Shown piece by piece: positions 10,736 through 18,976 of a DNA stretch of 64,000 bases; the stretch's first letter is position 1, and every line of letters begins with the position of its first letter. The translations under genes were made by a program, and so were the position numbers. The notes beneath the pieces are model-generated. The model saw nothing but the letters and a program-made list of their open reading frames with translations. It was not told where the DNA came from and did no database searches. This DNA is from Flavobacteriaceae bacterium PS02293 (lineage in GTDB: Bacteria > Bacteroidota > Bacteroidia > Flavobacteriales > Weeksellaceae), in contig JASCOV010000005.1 in the NCBI GenBank assembly GCA_029960045.1, forward strand, positions 1 to 64,000, in the 5' to 3' direction.

Positions 10736-11386
10736 TTATTGATTTTTCTTTAACCATTCCAATCTTCGCTGGTCTGGTAAATGTTTTACAGAGAAATTTT
10801 CAAAAGTTGCTTTGAAGCCGTTTCCATCCGGACTTGCTGCCATAAATCCGACCTGAACCGGTGTATTATCCTGCAAATAAGCGTTTCTCATCATCACATA
10901 TTCTTTATCGTCAAACGAATAGAAAATCTCAACAGCATCGAGTCTTCTCACCGCTTTTATCCAAACAAAAGGTGGTGTTTTTTCCAGAACAATTACACTC
11001 CAATCACTGGTTTTATGAGTAACAACAGTACTTAGATTGAATTTTCCATCCACGAATTCTACACCGGCTTTGATGTAATTTTGTTCGTCGATTCTCAACA
11101 TCAATCCCATTTGGTCAAAACGAGCTTTGTAATCTCCGATAATTTTCACTTTAGTTTCGAATTCTCCACCGTAAGTTGAGTAATAAAATGGCGCATCATC
11201 TACAGTAAATCCATAGTGCGAAATCCTCCAGTAATCACTTTGTGGCGTGACGTTCATTATCAGTTTTTTGTCTTTGATTTCCCATTGAGAAGGCTCGTTG
11301 AACCAAGTCATCTTTTCAAGAGATTGCGCTTTCAAAACTTGGAATAAGTTCAAAGCTATGATTGATGATATTATTATTTTTTTCAT
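10736..11386 (-). CDS. Exported DUF1349 protein (concanavalin-like fold)
   Basis: This encodes 216 residues with a signal peptide of ~20 residues ending LKAQ. The rest matches the DUF1349 pattern: WFNEPSQWEIKDKKLIMNVTPQSDYWRISHYG, a D-Q-x-G-LMLRIDE strand, EFVDGKFNLSTVVT, and a final MAASPDGNGFKATFENF. This family adopts a concanavalin-like beta-sandwich and is often found in carbohydrate-related proteins, but no catalytic role is established. It starts 18 bp after the sugar O-acetyltransferase stop, so the two form a probable operon from one promoter at 11988-11995. Confidence 0.82.
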   Translation of the reverse strand: MKKIIISSIIALNLFQVLKAQSLEKMTWFNEPSQWEIKDKKLIMNVTPQSDYWRISHYGFTVDDAPFYYSTYGGEFETKVKIIGDYKARFDQMGLMLRIDEQNYIKAGVEFVDGKFNLSTVVTHKTSDWSVIVLEKTPPFVWIKAVRRLDAVEIFYSFDDKEYVMMRNAYLQDNTPVQVGFMAASPDGNGFKATFENFSVKHLPDQRRLEWLKKNQ

Positions 11387-11403
11387 TTTATTTTTTATTG
11401 ATT

Positions 11404-11964
11404 TTATAATTCACGGATGACTTTACAAGGATTTCCAACTGCTAAAACGTTGGATGGAATATCTTTTGTCACCACGCTTCCCGCTCCTATCACTGTATTA
11501 TCTCCAATCGTAACGCCTGGAAGAATGCTGCAACCTGCTCCAATCCACACGTTGTTTCCAACTGTGATTGGATAAGCGTATTCCAAAGCTTTGTTGCGCT
11601 GCTCAACATCGAATGGATGACCGGCCGTGTAAAATCCGCAGTTGGGGGCAATCATCACGTTGTCTCCGAAAGTGACTTTTGCGCAATCCAAAATCACAAC
11701 ATTGACGTTGGTATAAAAGTTTTCGCCAATCTCGATATTGTAGCCGTAATCGCAATAAAAAGGTTGCTCGACATGGAACATTTTTTCGGATTTTCCGAAG
11801 AGTTTTTTGATTAAGGCTTTTCTTTCTTTAAACTTGGAAGGCTGAAGATGGTTGTATTCAAAACAAAGGTCTTTGGCAATATTTCTTTCTTTGATTAGAA
11901 GTTTATCTGTAGCATCATATATTTCTCCGCTCAGCATTTTTTCTTTTTCGTTCAGATTATTCAT
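11404..11964 (-). CDS. Maltose/galactoside O-acetyltransferase family (LacA/Maa-like)
   Basis: This encodes 186 residues, the usual length for the family. The N-terminal Maa domain (MLSGEIYDATDKLLIKERNIAKDLCFEYN) is followed by a left-handed beta-helix of hexapeptide repeats (NPFYCDYGYNIEIGENFYTNVNVVILD, then VWIGAGCSILPGVTIGDNTVIGAGSVVTKDIP). The catalytic His is in FYTAGHPFD. It transfers acetyl from acetyl-CoA to a sugar hydroxyl; the natural acceptor is unknown. It is cytoplasmic. It is first in a two-gene operon with the DUF1349 protein and divergent from the LuxR gene. Confidence 0.9.
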   Translation of the reverse strand: MNNLNEKEKMLSGEIYDATDKLLIKERNIAKDLCFEYNHLQPSKFKERKALIKKLFGKSEKMFHVEQPFYCDYGYNIEIGENFYTNVNVVILDCAKVTFGDNVMIAPNCGFYTAGHPFDVEQRNKALEYAYPITVGNNVWIGAGCSILPGVTIGDNTVIGAGSVVTKDIPSNVLAVGNPCKVIREL

Positions 11965-11987
11965 TGTATTTTTACTTTGATGATCAG

Positions 11988-11995
11988 CAAAATTA
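11988..11995 (-). promoter_or_regulatory. -7 element TAATTTTG of the acetyltransferase operon
   Basis: Minus-strand TAATTTTG fits TAnnTTTG and ends 23 nt upstream of the ATG at 11964. Confidence 0.55.
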
Positions 11996-12040
11996 GAGCG
12001 TTATGTTGATATAATCAATACTGATTTATAACCATTCTTA

Positions 12041-12802
12041 ATGAAACCAATCCAATCCGACCTCAACCAAAAACTCCTTCAACAGGAATTCTCTTCCAAT
12101 GTTAATAATGAAAATCTACAGCTTCAAAAGTGCCAGGAAATTGCCAAAAACTTTGTCGAATTAGAAAATGGAATTGCAGTTCTAAGCGATCTTCAGAATA
12201 ATAAAAGCTATGTTTATTCTGGGAGGTTGGCAGAAGAATTGAACATTTTTCAAGATGATACTACTCAGGAGATTGAAAGTATTTGGGAAGACGAACTTTT
12301 TTCTCAGTTAAATGCTGAAGATGTTTTGCAGAAACATTTATTGGAACTTCAGTTTTTTCAATTCATCAAAACCATTCCATTTGAGGAGCATAAAGATTAT
12401 TGTGTGGTTAGCAGATTGCGCATTGCTGATAATCCGACGCAGAAAGCACTTTTGCATAAAATGTTCTACTTCACAAACGCTAATGACAAAAATGTGGAAC
12501 TCGCACTTTGCCTCTATCATTTTGATTTTTTGAATTCGTCGCTTCATCACGGGATGATTATTAATACAGCGAACAGTTCAGTAATTCATCAGACTGAGGC
12601 TGGGAATTCCTCATTCCTTTCAGTTCGGGAAAAGGAAATTTTGAAGATGATTCAGGATGGGAAAAGAAGTAAGGAAATTGCGGAATTGCTTTTCATCAGC
12701 ATTAATACTGTGAACCGTCACAGGCAGAATATTCTGGAGAAACTGCGCGTTGGGAATATGACAGAAGCTTGTACAATGGCTTCAAAACTGAATTGGATTT
12801 AA
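12041..12802 (+). CDS. LuxR-family transcriptional regulator
   Basis: This encodes 253 residues. The C-terminal ~60 residues are a LuxR-type helix-turn-helix: LSVREKEILKMIQDGKRSKEIAELLFISINTVNRHRQNILEKL, with the hallmark SxREKEIL and TVxxHRxNI elements. The N-terminal ~190 residues contain a PAS-like region (ENGIAVLSDLQNNKSYVYSG) of unknown ligand. There is no receiver-domain Asp pattern, so it is not an ordinary response regulator. Homologous PAS-LuxR proteins are common in Chryseobacterium, with mostly unknown targets. It is divergent from the acetyltransferase operon (76 bp between starts), which it may control. It is followed directly by the 23-bp repeat array. Confidence 0.85.
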   Translation: MKPIQSDLNQKLLQQEFSSNVNNENLQLQKCQEIAKNFVELENGIAVLSDLQNNKSYVYSGRLAEELNIFQDDTTQEIESIWEDELFSQLNAEDVLQKHLLELQFFQFIKTIPFEEHKDYCVVSRLRIADNPTQKALLHKMFYFTNANDKNVELALCLYHFDFLNSSLHHGMIINTANSSVIHQTEAGNSSFLSVREKEILKMIQDGKRSKEIAELLFISINTVNRHRQNILEKLRVGNMTEACTMASKLNWI

Positions 12803-12807
12803 GCAAT

Positions 12808-12945
12808 CCCGAGTTACTAGCTTCTACTTACGCTCGATACCAACATCTAGTAACGCTCAGTACTAGTATCTAGTGATTCTCGATACTAATATTTAGTAAC
12901 GCTCGATACTAATATTTAATAATACCCGACACTAAACTCCAGTTA
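12808..12945. repeat. Six-copy 23-bp tandem repeat filling an intergenic gap
   Basis: Six consecutive 23-bp units begin at 12808, 12831, 12854, 12877, 12900 and 12923. Conserved parts are CTCGATACTA near the start and TnTAGTAAC toward the end. The idealised unit contains the 12-bp palindrome GATACTAGTATC; individual copies deviate by a few bases. The array covers almost all of the 159-bp gap between two convergent genes, where a terminator would be expected. There are no spacers, so it is not CRISPR. Confidence 0.9.
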
Positions 12946-12961
12946 CAAACAATTTATAGCT

Positions 12962-13366
12962 TTATTGCTCCTCGTTCTCCATTTCTTTCAGATTCTTATC
13001 TTTCATCTTAGCTTCGATTTTCTCTACTTTCAGGTTTTGACGCAGGTAGCTGAAAAGGCTCATATACCAGTTTGCCACCCACACCAAAGCGAAAAATGCA
13101 ATAACATAACCTCGCCAGTCATCATATAACAATTGGAATTTTGTAAGGATCAAAAACAGCAAACTGATGTAATGGCTAAAGCAATATTCGCAGGTAAAAA
13201 GGTAGAAGAATTTTCTCTTGGCAATGGATTTTGCACTGCCACAGACTTTTTGGCAATACTCCCTCGGTTCGCGGAAAATCTCTTCCTGAGTGACGGTCCA
13301 TGCGATGCAAGCAACAGGAATCGCAATAATGAAAAGATAGATAATCTGGGAACCGAGAGACATCAT
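12962..13366 (-). CDS. Small inner-membrane protein with CxxC motif
   Basis: I do not assign a family. The 134 residues show an N-terminal transmembrane segment (~5-24), a basic region (REPREYCQKVCGSAKSIAKRKF), a TCEYCFSHY motif just before a second membrane segment (~64-82), a third segment (~86-110), and a charged C-terminal tail with coiled-coil character. Four cysteines in CQKVC and CEYC could bind metal or form disulphides. The start is one of two adjacent ATGs. It is convergent with the LuxR gene across the 23-bp repeats, and upstream it faces the terminator of the efflux operon. Confidence 0.75.
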   Translation of the reverse strand: MMSLGSQIIYLFIIAIPVACIAWTVTQEEIFREPREYCQKVCGSAKSIAKRKFFYLFTCEYCFSHYISLLFLILTKFQLLYDDWRGYVIAFFALVWVANWYMSLFSYLRQNLKVEKIEAKMKDKNLKEMENEEQ

Positions 13367-13420
13367 AGTTTTGGTTTGAAGTGATTATGAATTAATTGAT
13401 TAACAGTAAAATCAGTGCCA

Positions 13421-13457
13421 AAAAAAACTCAGAACCATTTCTGATCCTGAGTTTTTA
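13421..13457 (-). terminator. Terminator of the MFS efflux operon
   Basis: The stem aaaaactcag / ctgagttttt lies 23 bp beyond the emrB-like stop codon. On the minus strand it ends in a long T-run (the A-run at 13421-13427). Confidence 0.8.
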
Positions 13458-13479
13458 CACAAATAACTAAAAATAAATA

Positions 13480-15060
13480 TTAATGCGCTGAGCTAAGGTC
13501 GATCTTCTCGCCCTTGCCTTTGCGTTCTCTTACAAATAATACAAACGGAATACAGATGAGAAACATCAATCCTAAATAAAGGAAAACGTCCATATAAGAC
13601 AGAACCGTTGCCTGTTTCGTAACGCCATAATCCAAAATCTGATAAGCCGATTGAAGCGCTTTGTCCGGCGCCATTCCTTTGGCAATAAAACTAGCCTTGA
13701 GTCCCGCAACTCTTTGCTGAACATCCAGATCATTAACATCTAAATGTGCTACAAGCGTGCTTCTATAAAGTTCGCTTTTGTTGGCAATGAATGTCGTGAT
13801 CGCAGCAATCCCAAATGAACCTCCCAACTGACGCATCATTCCTGTAAACGCTGCTCCTTGGCCAATTTCTGGTCCTTTCAAAGTACTTAATGATAATGAT
13901 GTAATTGGAATAAATAATAATCCTAATCCCATTCCACGGACGATCAACATCCAGAAGAACGCATCTTTACCTGTATCTGGTGTAATGATCTTGTAACCCC
14001 AAAAACTATAGATAAAGAATATCAATAATCCTAATGCCACCAAGATTTGCTGTTTGACTCCTCTTGTAAGCAACTGTCCAATGATCGGCATCATAAAAGC
14101 GGTGGTCAATGCTGCTGGAATCATTAATGCGCCTGATTGCAACGCCGTCCAGCCGAGAATACTCTGCGTGTAAAGCGGAACAATAAATGTGGATCCATAT
14201 AAACCAAATCCTAAAACGAAGGACATAATAGTCCCGATCCTCAGATTTCCGTTCTTCAAAACTCTAAGTTCTACAATCGGATATTTGAATGTCAACTCTC
14301 GCCAGATGAATAAGATAAATCCGACAACAGCACTGATCGTTAAAAACAAAATCGCTTTACTCTCAAACCAATCGTCCTCGTGGCCTCTTTCCAGAATGTA
14401 TTGTAATGATCCCACAAATACTGCCAACAATCCAATCCCAACCCAATCGACATCTGAAGCTGAACGTTTCTCGGAATATTTTGGACTTTTCACAAACTGT
14501 ATCGTCAATAATGTGGCGATGATGCCTAAAGGAATGTTGATATAAAAGATAAAAGGCCAGCTGTAATTATCAACAATATAACCTCCCAAAGGTGGTCCAA
14601 GAGTTGGACCAATAATTACTCCCAAACCATAAATAGCCTGAGCCATACTTCTTTTCTCAACCGGATAGGATTCTGTAATGATCGTCTGTGAAGTCACCAA
14701 AAGTGCTCCACCGCCGACTCCCTGCATAAACCTGAAAAATACAAGTTCCCAAATATTGGTTGCATTACCACAGAGAAAAGAAAAAATCGTGAATATGATG
14801 ATGGAAACTGCAAAGTAATTTCTACGCCCGAACTGCTGAGACAGCCAGCTTGTCATCGGAACAATAATTACGTTACCAATGGCATAAGCAGTGATGACCC
14901 AACCCACTTCGGAAAGTGTGGCGCCAAGATTACCTTTCATCTCATTAAGAGCCACATTCACGATCGTGGAATCCACAATCTCCAGAAGGGCACACATAAT
15001 GGCTGTGATAGTAATAATGGTTCTGCGGAATCCATATTCTACTAATGAATCGTCTTGCAT
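13480..15060 (-). CDS. DHA2-family MFS drug exporter (EmrB/QacA type)
   Basis: This encodes 526 residues with 14 predicted membrane segments, the DHA2 count. Motif A is present as WLSQQFGRRN and motif C as GLGVIIGPTLGPPLGGYIVDNYSWPFIFYINIP, which is typical of proton/drug antiporters. The family ejects hydrophobic drugs and, with EmrA and TolC partners, moves them across both membranes. It is the last gene of the tetR-tolC-emrA-emrB operon on the minus strand and ends at a terminator. About 118 bp of AT-rich DNA separates it from the adaptor gene. No substrate can be predicted from sequence. Confidence 0.92.
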   Translation of the reverse strand: MQDDSLVEYGFRRTIITITAIMCALLEIVDSTIVNVALNEMKGNLGATLSEVGWVITAYAIGNVIIVPMTSWLSQQFGRRNYFAVSIIIFTIFSFLCGNATNIWELVFFRFMQGVGGGALLVTSQTIITESYPVEKRSMAQAIYGLGVIIGPTLGPPLGGYIVDNYSWPFIFYINIPLGIIATLLTIQFVKSPKYSEKRSASDVDWVGIGLLAVFVGSLQYILERGHEDDWFESKAILFLTISAVVGFILFIWRELTFKYPIVELRVLKNGNLRIGTIMSFVLGFGLYGSTFIVPLYTQSILGWTALQSGALMIPAALTTAFMMPIIGQLLTRGVKQQILVALGLLIFFIYSFWGYKIITPDTGKDAFFWMLIVRGMGLGLLFIPITSLSLSTLKGPEIGQGAAFTGMMRQLGGSFGIAAITTFIANKSELYRSTLVAHLDVNDLDVQQRVAGLKASFIAKGMAPDKALQSAYQILDYGVTKQATVLSYMDVFLYLGLMFLICIPFVLFVRERKGKGEKIDLSSAH

Positions 15061-15178
15061 TTTAATTTTATTAAATATTAAAAAATTAAAGTATTAAAAG
15101 ATTATTTCTTTCTTTAATTTAAAATCTTCAGTGAATGTTGATTTAATTTTTTAATCATTAAATCTTTTAATTTTTTAA

Positions 15179-16294
15179 TTACTTAAGGGAAACCGTCGTT
15201 TGAACATTCATTCCCACGCGAAGTTTCTTCATAATATCTTCGTTAAGATTATCAAACGTGATCTTCACAGGAAGTCTTTGAACTACTTTTACGAAGTTTC
15301 CACTAGCGTTGTCCGGTGGAAGTAATGCGAACGCAGAACCTGTTGCCGGAGAGAATGAACTAATTGTTCCCTGGAATTTCTGATCAGGATAAGCATCGAT
15401 CTCGATCTCTACTTTTTGACCTTCCACCATTTTTTCAACCTGCGTTTCTTTGAAATTGGCAACCACCCATTTCTGATTGCTCAATACAACACTGAACAAT
15501 TGAGAACCAGCCTGGATAAACTGTCCTGCCTGAACAGGAATTTTAGAAACATAACCACTTTCTTTCGCTGTGATCACTGTGTAAGAAAGATTCAGTTTTG
15601 CATTTTCTACATCCACTTGTCTTTGTTTCAACTGAGAGTTGGCAATGCCTACATTCTGATAAGTTGCGTTTGATTGGGAAGTTACAACACCAGTTTGTAC
15701 ATTGGCCTGATTCTTCTGATCCATCAAAACCTGAAGTTGTTTCTGAGCCGTTTGATAAGCTGCAGACGCTTGTTCATATTGTTGTTGCGTGATCGTGTGG
15801 TCTTTTACCAATTCAGTATATCTTTTCATATCCTGCTCTGTTCTCCAAACATTCACTTTTGCGGCTTCGATCTGTGCGTTGGCTGTTTGAACTGCTGCTT
15901 TAGAATTATTAATCCCTGAAGCTGCAGCAACTGATCCTGCATTAGCGGATGAAACATTACTCTGAGCTGTTCCTAAAGCTGCCTCAGCCTGAGAAAGAGC
16001 CATAGATTGATCTCTGTTATCAAGGATGATCAATGTATCTCCTTTCTTCACAAATTGATTGTCTTTTACTTTAACTGCTGAGATGTAACCTGAAATTTTG
16101 GAAATCACTGGACTAACGTCTGCAGCAACCTGTGCATCATCCGTTTCCTCGTGAGCTTGCCCATATTGATATTGTCTGAAACCGAAGAAAGCCGCTGCCA
16201 AAATTGCAACTGTAAGTACGATGTAGAAAACCGGACTTTTTTTCTTTTTCACAGGAACTTCTCCCTGCTCGAATTTTATATTGTCTTGTGCCAT
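15179..16294 (-). CDS. HlyD/EmrA-family membrane-fusion adaptor
   Basis: This encodes 371 residues. A short cytoplasmic tail is followed by one membrane anchor (about 21-40, VFYIVLTVAILAAAFFGF). A biotinyl-lipoyl half domain (ISGYISAVKVKDNQFVKKGDTLIILD), a long alpha-helical hairpin rich in Ala and Gln (~85-220), a second lipoyl half (SYTVITAKESGYVSKIPVQAGQFI) and a beta-barrel domain (VVANFKETQVEKMVEGQKVEIEIDAYP) follow. It bridges the MFS pump in the inner membrane and the TolC-like channel. It lies between those two genes in the same operon, 21 bp from the outer-membrane gene. Confidence 0.93.
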   Translation of the reverse strand: MAQDNIKFEQGEVPVKKKKSPVFYIVLTVAILAAAFFGFRQYQYGQAHEETDDAQVAADVSPVISKISGYISAVKVKDNQFVKKGDTLIILDNRDQSMALSQAEAALGTAQSNVSSANAGSVAAASGINNSKAAVQTANAQIEAAKVNVWRTEQDMKRYTELVKDHTITQQQYEQASAAYQTAQKQLQVLMDQKNQANVQTGVVTSQSNATYQNVGIANSQLKQRQVDVENAKLNLSYTVITAKESGYVSKIPVQAGQFIQAGSQLFSVVLSNQKWVVANFKETQVEKMVEGQKVEIEIDAYPDQKFQGTISSFSPATGSAFALLPPDNASGNFVKVVQRLPVKITFDNLNEDIMKKLRVGMNVQTTVSLK

Positions 16295-16315
16295 TTTATT
16301 GATAGTTTATTATAA

Positions 16316-17623
16316 TTAGTTATTGATAGTTCCTGTAGTTTGTAATAATTTTTTGTGAGCCAAAGCTGCGTCCGCTTTTGAAGTTACAACGTTGACGTTC
16401 GCTGTAATTTTTGCTGTGTCAGCATCCAGAAGATTGGTGATCGTTTCCAATCCTGCATTATATTTATTAAGTGTAATTCTGTAATTTTCCTCTGCCTGCT
16501 CCAATGCTCTTTGATAAACATCGATCTTCTTGTGAGCGTAAAGGTCATTTTGATAATCACGTCTCACTTCTAAAGTTACGTTGTCATTTAGCAAATCATT
16601 ATTCGCTGCCAACTCTTGCTCTTTAGCTTTGGACTGGACATAACTGGAGTTCTTTTTCCAAATATTTGAAAGATTGTATTGCAATCCAACACCCACATTT
16701 ACAGCATTGTAAATGGTTAGAAGCTTCGGAACATCTGCCGCAACATAACCACCTGTGAAAGCTAACGACGGAAGGTTTTCCGCTTTTGCAGATTTACTTC
16801 CAAGCGCTGCTGCTTTTCTTTGATAGTCTAAAGCCTTCAGATCATTTCTGTTTTCTCTAGCCAGATTCAAATAATAATCATCCGGTTTTGTAAGGTCATC
16901 TTCACCGATGTAATTGGAATCAACTTCGATCTCTGTATTATCAGGAAGTCCTAACAACAAATCCATATTGATGTTGGCGATGCTGTAATTGTTCTCAGCT
17001 TCCATCAATTGCAATTCGATATTCGAAGTTTGAAGTTGTGCTTTCAAACGGTCATTTCTTGCAATCACGCCATTGTTTTCTAACTTAATGAAAGACTGAT
17101 CTCTCTTTTGAGACGAAGTCAGATTTTCCTTCAGAAGTTTTACAACCTCATTTGCTTTGAACAAGTTGTTGTAGGCTTGAGAAATATTGTAGGCGATTGC
17201 ATTCTTATCGTTCTCAGCATTCAGCTTGGAAGCTTCAACAAGATATTCTGCCGATTTGATCCCGTATTTGATCCTTCCGCCTGAATAAATCGGAACGGAA
17301 ACGTTTGCAGAACCATAAAGTACATTACTTACTTTTGGTCCGCCACCAGACATTCCCTGGATTTTAAGGTCAACATGTGGTTCTAGTGGTAAATACAAAT
17401 AACTTCCAGAAACCGTCAGTTCCGGTAATTGTTTGTTCTTCGCTGCCAAAAGATTGGCTGTGGATTCTTCGATCTGAGCGCGGTCTATTTTTAGATGTTT
17501 GCTGTTTTCAATCCCTAATTTAACCGCTTCCTGAAGACTTATAGTTCGCTTCTCCTGAGCAGAGAAGAAACCAAAAGTTCCGACAAGAATAATTGCTGTT
17601 AAAAACTTATTCATTGTTTGCAT
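16316..17623 (-). CDS. TolC-family outer-membrane efflux channel
   Basis: This encodes 435 residues (or 432 from the second ATG, MNKF at 17614). The signal peptide ends at about FFSAQ. Two outer-membrane-efflux-protein (OEP) repeats follow, with long coiled-coil segments, for example ISLQEAVKLGIENSKHLKIDRAQIEES near the start and YRITLNKYNAGLETITNLLDADTAKITA near the end. The second pattern is the diagnostic tip of the family. The trimer forms the outer-membrane duct of a tripartite pump with the HlyD and MFS proteins encoded downstream. It follows the TetR gene by 25 bp, so the regulator and pump share a transcript. Confidence 0.93.
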   Translation of the reverse strand: MQTMNKFLTAIILVGTFGFFSAQEKRTISLQEAVKLGIENSKHLKIDRAQIEESTANLLAAKNKQLPELTVSGSYLYLPLEPHVDLKIQGMSGGGPKVSNVLYGSANVSVPIYSGGRIKYGIKSAEYLVEASKLNAENDKNAIAYNISQAYNNLFKANEVVKLLKENLTSSQKRDQSFIKLENNGVIARNDRLKAQLQTSNIELQLMEAENNYSIANINMDLLLGLPDNTEIEVDSNYIGEDDLTKPDDYYLNLARENRNDLKALDYQRKAAALGSKSAKAENLPSLAFTGGYVAADVPKLLTIYNAVNVGVGLQYNLSNIWKKNSSYVQSKAKEQELAANNDLLNDNVTLEVRRDYQNDLYAHKKIDVYQRALEQAEENYRITLNKYNAGLETITNLLDADTAKITANVNVVTSKADAALAHKKLLQTTGTINN

Positions 17624-17648
17624 TATTGTTATTATAATTGAGTGTAGT

Positions 17649-18281
17649 TTAATTTTCCTGATAACCGACTAGAGATCTCACGATAGTTTTCACATGATTT
17701 GCAGCTTCTGTAAAGTATTGACCTTCGTACTGCTTTTCATCGAAATCCTGATTGTGCTTTTTGAGGTATTCCTTATATATTTTTATTCCGTGCATTGCAT
17801 TGAAGATCGTTCCGGAAATGGTGCATTGTAAGAAATGATATGAAGGTCTTTTTGTAAAAACACCTTTTGCCAATCCGATTTCTACAATTTTTTCATTAAT
17901 CTCTATATAATTGATTTTTGAAGCTTTGAGGAAATTCTGAATATTCTTATTCTGACTTATAACCTGCTGGGTATGAACCAATAAAAAGAAATCTCTCAGT
18001 CTTTGAACACGATTTACAAAATTATCTATGAAAGCATCAATCTTTTCGATTTCTGTAAAGTCATTATTTTCCACGATATTTTTCGCGAAGTTGAGTCCTT
18101 CTTCCATTCTCCATTTGAAAAGCTCTTCCATTAGGTTTTCTTTGGATCCGAAATAATAGGAAATCATAGAGACGTTCACTTTGGCTTTTGCAGCAATATC
18201 TCTTACCGAAGTCCCATTATACCCATTGGCAGCGAAGAGTTTTTCCGCGGCCATCATAATATGTTCTTCTTTTGTTGGCAT
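17649..18281 (-). CDS. TetR-family repressor of the efflux operon
   Basis: This encodes 210 residues. The N-terminal helix-turn-helix is clear: HIMMAAEKLFAANGYNGTSVRDIAAKAKVNVSMISYYFGSKENLMEELF. The C-terminal ligand-binding region is all-helical and not specific enough to name a ligand. It is the first gene of the operon with tolC, emrA-like and emrB-like genes. The 28-bp inverted repeat at 18316-18343 overlaps the -33 box of the operon promoter, so autorepression relieved by a pump substrate is the natural reading. Confidence 0.92.
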   Translation of the reverse strand: MPTKEEHIMMAAEKLFAANGYNGTSVRDIAAKAKVNVSMISYYFGSKENLMEELFKWRMEEGLNFAKNIVENNDFTEIEKIDAFIDNFVNRVQRLRDFFLLVHTQQVISQNKNIQNFLKASKINYIEINEKIVEIGLAKGVFTKRPSYHFLQCTISGTIFNAMHGIKIYKEYLKKHNQDFDEKQYEGQYFTEAANHVKTIVRSLVGYQEN

Positions 18282-18299
18282 ATTTTAAAATTAACGATG

Positions 18300-18330
18300 C
18301 AAATTTAAAACAAAAAATCAATCAAACAAA
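18300..18330 (-). promoter_or_regulatory. Full Bacteroidota promoter (TTTG-N19-TAAATTTG)
   Basis: On the minus strand TTTG (18330-18327) and TAAATTTG (18307-18300) are separated by exactly 19 nt, the best -33/-7 pair in the window. It lies upstream of the tetR-tolC-emrAB-like operon and ends 18 nt before the ATG. Confidence 0.8.
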
Positions 18331-18343
18331 TGTTTGATTGATT
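18316..18343. promoter_or_regulatory. Probable TetR operator, 28-bp inverted repeat
   Basis: AATCAATCAAACA and TGTTTGATTGATT are perfect 13-bp arms around a central AA. The repeat overlaps the -33 TTTG of the operon promoter, an ideal place for steric repression by the TetR protein encoded just downstream. Confidence 0.8.
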
Positions 18344-18414
18344 AAATTTTTATTAATGAATTATTGATGTTATAAATAAAGATTAAAGCTTTTGTGGATT
18401 TTGAAATATTTTAA

Positions 18415-18900
18415 TTAAAAAGAATTTTGCTTCAATAAATAAACTTTATCAACTGCTAAAAATGAAAAAACAACGCCAACAAAAAGCACGAAAGACCTTA
18501 TCCAATTCATAGAACTCCATTCTGATGAGATAGTTTTAAGTGTTTCGTTATCAAGAATTGGTTCTGAGAGATACATCAAATCATTCCGAGGATGGAAATA
18601 AGTAAAAGCGAAAATATCTCCTGAAATATAACACAACAACGCAATTCCTAAAAATAATCGAACAGACTTTCCTGTTTTCCAAAATAAAATAAGAGATAAT
18701 AAAGTCAGAACTTGAGTTGCCGGCGAAAATATTTTGAAGAAATCGCCAGGATTTACCGTTTTGAAATATTCTCTTGCGGCTACCACAGAATTTGGAATAT
18801 CACTTTTGACAGCTTCAGAAATAACCATCGAATTGAAAATATTTGTGAACAAAACTCCGCTCGCTAAAGCAACGGAAGTGAAGAGGATTACTTTTTTCAT
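18415..18900 (-). CDS. Four-TM membrane protein, DUF1772-like
   Basis: This encodes 161 residues with four hydrophobic segments (about 5-22, 60-76, 82-101 and 137-155). The region after the first helix (NSMVISEAVKSDIPNSVVAAREYFKTVNPGDFFKIFSPATQ) and the overall size recall the DUF1772/anthrone-oxygenase-like membrane family, but the match is by eye and weak. Its function is unknown. It lies alone between the divergently placed efflux promoter and holB, on the same strand as both. No clear TAnnTTTG box was found directly upstream. Confidence 0.7.
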   Translation of the reverse strand: MKKVILFTSVALASGVLFTNIFNSMVISEAVKSDIPNSVVAAREYFKTVNPGDFFKIFSPATQVLTLLSLILFWKTGKSVRLFLGIALLCYISGDIFAFTYFHPRNDLMYLSEPILDNETLKTISSEWSSMNWIRSFVLFVGVVFSFLAVDKVYLLKQNSF

Positions 18901-18976
18901 TTTTCTGATTATTAATTTGATATAAATTTAAACAAAAATCAATAACAAACTCATAAACAGAATTTTATATCTAACT

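Noticed and set aside
12808..12945. Possible CRISPR array
   Set aside because: The units are directly adjacent with no spacers, the unit is 23 bp, and there are no cas genes nearby.
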